Source: Azospirillum sp. TSH58 (GTDB taxonomy: Bacteria; Pseudomonadota; Alphaproteobacteria; Azospirillales; Azospirillaceae). Taken from it: a stretch of 64,000 nt of DNA. Positions within the stretch are counted from its first letter, which is position 1. Each line of letters begins with the position of its first letter. The DNA lies in contig NZ_CP022364.1 of the NCBI RefSeq assembly GCF_003119115.1, forward strand, positions 1,140,501 through 1,204,500, written 5' to 3'. Of this stretch, positions 62,520-64,000 are shown piece by piece. The notes under the pieces are model-generated. The model worked only from the letters and a program-made list of their open reading frames with translations. It had not been told where the DNA came from and made no database searches. Position numbers and translations under genes: made by a program.

Positions 62520-63571
62520 GATTGCTCCGCGCCCTCGCCGCCACCCTGGCCCTTCTCGCCGCCGCGCCGGCCATTGCCGAGGAGGCGCCCGCGGTCATCC
62601 GCTTCGGCTCGGTCGGCTTCGGCCCCGGCCAGCCCTTCGGCACCGGCCTGGTCGGCGCCGCCCACAGCAAGGGCTTCGTCGAGGCGGAGTTCAAGGACAC
62701 CCCGACCAAGCTGGAATGGACCTACTTCCACGCCACCGGCCCGGCCATCAACGAGGCGCTGTCCAACCGCCAGGTCGACTTCGCGGTGTATGGCGGGCTG
62801 CCGAACATCATCGGCAAGGCGGGCGGCCTGCCGACGAAGATCCTGCTGTCCGGCGACCGCACCACGGTCTTTGCCGTCGCGCGCAGCGACCTGCCGATCA
62901 CCTCGATCCAGGATCTGAAGGGCCGCAGGGTCGCCGTGCAGAAGGCCACGATCATCCATTTCGTCCTGCTGAAGACACTGGAGGCCAACGGCCTGTCGGA
63001 GAAGGACGTCTCCATCGTCGAGCTGAAGAACGCCGACCAGCTCGCCGCGCTGCAGAGCGGCGCGGTGGACGCCGCCTTCGGCGCCAGCTTCCTGCTGGGG
63101 CTGCGCGACCAGGGCGTGGTCAAGGTGATCGCCAGCACCAAGACCGGCGGCCCCACCGTCCAGACCTTCGGCGGCGTTCTGGTGCACGACGCCTTCGAGA
63201 AGGCTTATCCGGGCGCCACGGCGAAGGTCGTGCGCGGCTTTGTCAAGGCCGCCCACTGGGCCGGTCTGGAGGAGAACCGGGAGGAAGCGCTCCAGGTCTG
63301 GGGCAAGTCCGGCATTCCGTTGAGCGCCCTGCGGGAGGATTACGCCGGCTCCCCCGTGAAGGAACAGATCAACCCGCTGCTCGACGACTTCACCCTGGCC
63401 CGCTTCGCCGCCGGCATCGAGTTCGCCAAGCAGCAGAGGCTGATCCGCGCGGACGTGGACCTCAAGAGCTGGGTCGATCCGTCCTATCTGAACGCCGCCC
63501 TGCGCGATCTCGGCCTGGAGGCTTTCTGGACGGAGCGCGCCGCCGACGGCTCGCCCAAGCCGCGCGGTTGA
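62516..63571 (+). CDS. ABC substrate-binding protein 2 (SsuA/TauA-like)
   Basis: 351 residues with a signal peptide (LRALAATLALLAAAPAIA). It is clearly a paralogue of the first binding protein (GLVGAAHSKGFVEAEF, ATGPAINEALSNRQVDFAVY, GGLPNIIGKAGGLPTKILLS). The start overlaps the MFS stop (ATGA). Two binding proteins may share one permease-ATPase core and widen the substrate range. Confidence 0.9.
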   Translation: MRLLRALAATLALLAAAPAIAEEAPAVIRFGSVGFGPGQPFGTGLVGAAHSKGFVEAEFKDTPTKLEWTYFHATGPAINEALSNRQVDFAVYGGLPNIIGKAGGLPTKILLSGDRTTVFAVARSDLPITSIQDLKGRRVAVQKATIIHFVLLKTLEANGLSEKDVSIVELKNADQLAALQSGAVDAAFGASFLLGLRDQGVVKVIASTKTGGPTVQTFGGVLVHDAFEKAYPGATAKVVRGFVKAAHWAGLEENREEALQVWGKSGIPLSALREDYAGSPVKEQINPLLDDFTLARFAAGIEFAKQQRLIRADVDLKSWVDPSYLNAALRDLGLEAFWTERAADGSPKPRG

Positions 63572-63585
63572 GGAGAACACGTGCC

Positions 63586-64000
63586 ATGAGCGAATCCACC
63601 CTCCATCTGACCGCCGATGTCCTGGTGATCGGCGGCGGCCCCGCCGGCTGCTGGGCCGCGCTGGCGGCGCGCCGTGCCGGGGCCAGCGTCGTGCTGGCCG
63701 AAAAAGGCTATGTCGGCACCTCGGGCGCCACGCCGCCCGCCAACACGACGCTGTTCTACACGGTGCCCGGCGACCGCCTCCAGAACGACGGCATGGTCGA
63801 TCACCGCGTCGCCCCCGCCAAGGGGTTCATCGTCCGCGACTTCGTCCGCCGCGTCTACGACGAGACCACCGTCAACACCGAGCTGATGACCCGCTGGGGC
63901 TATCCCTGGCCGCGCAACGAGACGGGCAAGACCTTCCGCGGCAATCTGCGCGGACCCGACTACATGATCTTCCTGCGCAAGCGCCTGCTGGCGGAGGGGG
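63586..64000 (+). CDS. second FAD flavoprotein of the AprA-like group (3' end outside the window)
   Basis: Only the first 138 residues are present. VLVIGGGPAGCWAALAARRA and EKGYVGTSGATPPANT match the flavoprotein at 58216, as does the later FRGNLRGPDYM. A GAGGAG site and the ATG at 63586 follow the binding-protein gene by 14 bases. A ferredoxin gene would be expected beyond the window if the module is repeated. Confidence 0.88.
   Translation, partial: MSESTLHLTADVLVIGGGPAGCWAALAARRAGASVVLAEKGYVGTSGATPPANTTLFYTVPGDRLQNDGMVDHRVAPAKGFIVRDFVRRVYDETTVNTELMTRWGYPWPRNETGKTFRGNLRGPDYMIFLRKRLLAEG

Overview
The window is a high-GC alphaproteobacterial chromosome segment, best matched to Azospirillum (A. 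brasilense or A. baldaniorum group). The strongest evidence is the indole-3-pyruvate/phenylpyruvate decarboxylase ipdC (9394-11031, minus). Its protein has the 545-residue length and, from memory, closely matches the Azospirillum enzyme. It is followed by an elbB-like gene (the iaaC position), is divergent to gltX-cysS, and has a palindrome in its promoter like the published auxin-responsive element. No rRNA, tRNA, CRISPR array, prophage or insertion sequence was recognised. Both ends of the window cut through genes.

Layout. 1-7415: a CHASE histidine kinase (5' end missing), a VUT-family transporter, an acyltransferase, and a coupled FIST sensor plus PAS hybrid kinase that resembles NosP-NahK. 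7504-17116: a small membrane protein, an Ntn-hydrolase, elbB, ipdC, gltX, cysS, and a DUF779-aldehyde dehydrogenase pair divergent to a ModE-like regulator. 17175-24387: a c-type cytochrome, a YqaA membrane protein, an SDR, a TrmH-type methyltransferase, a membrane-anchored sigma-region-1.1-like protein, msrA, and two tandem paralogues of an unrecognised family behind an AT-rich upstream region.

24791-36176: a PAS protein translationally coupled to a soluble FtsK, both with acidic linkers; then DinB, MgtC, a second PAS protein, carB-greA, a dienelactone hydrolase and an Lrp regulator. 36341-45778: an ELM1-like protein with two 2-oxoglutarate dioxygenases, trxB, DoxX, dps with an Irr-type operator upstream, a Cache protein, a ketopantoate-reductase-like gene, an EF-G paralogue and a 42-codon gene with its own terminator. 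45843-54464: an Nramp-related transporter without the usual metal-site motifs, nhaA, an aspartate aminotransferase, cytochrome c' and cytochrome b561, DUF4170, a metallophosphoesterase, and about 550 bases of unexplained non-coding sequence.

54465-64000 is the most coherent accessory block. It has a frameshifted TauE/SafE exporter, two Ssu/Tau-type permeases, their ATPase, a truncated thioredoxin-like gene, a fumarate-reductase/AprA-like flavoprotein coupled to a small two-cluster ferredoxin, a substrate-binding protein, an MFS transporter, a second binding protein and a second flavoprotein (cut by the window end). The repeated pairing of binding protein with flavoprotein suggests import and redox processing of an unknown compound, probably organosulfur. 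This block, the tandem unknown paralogues, the PAS-FtsK pair and the sigma-1.1-like membrane protein are the best candidates for undescribed biology. All function calls come from reading the sequence; no database search was run.
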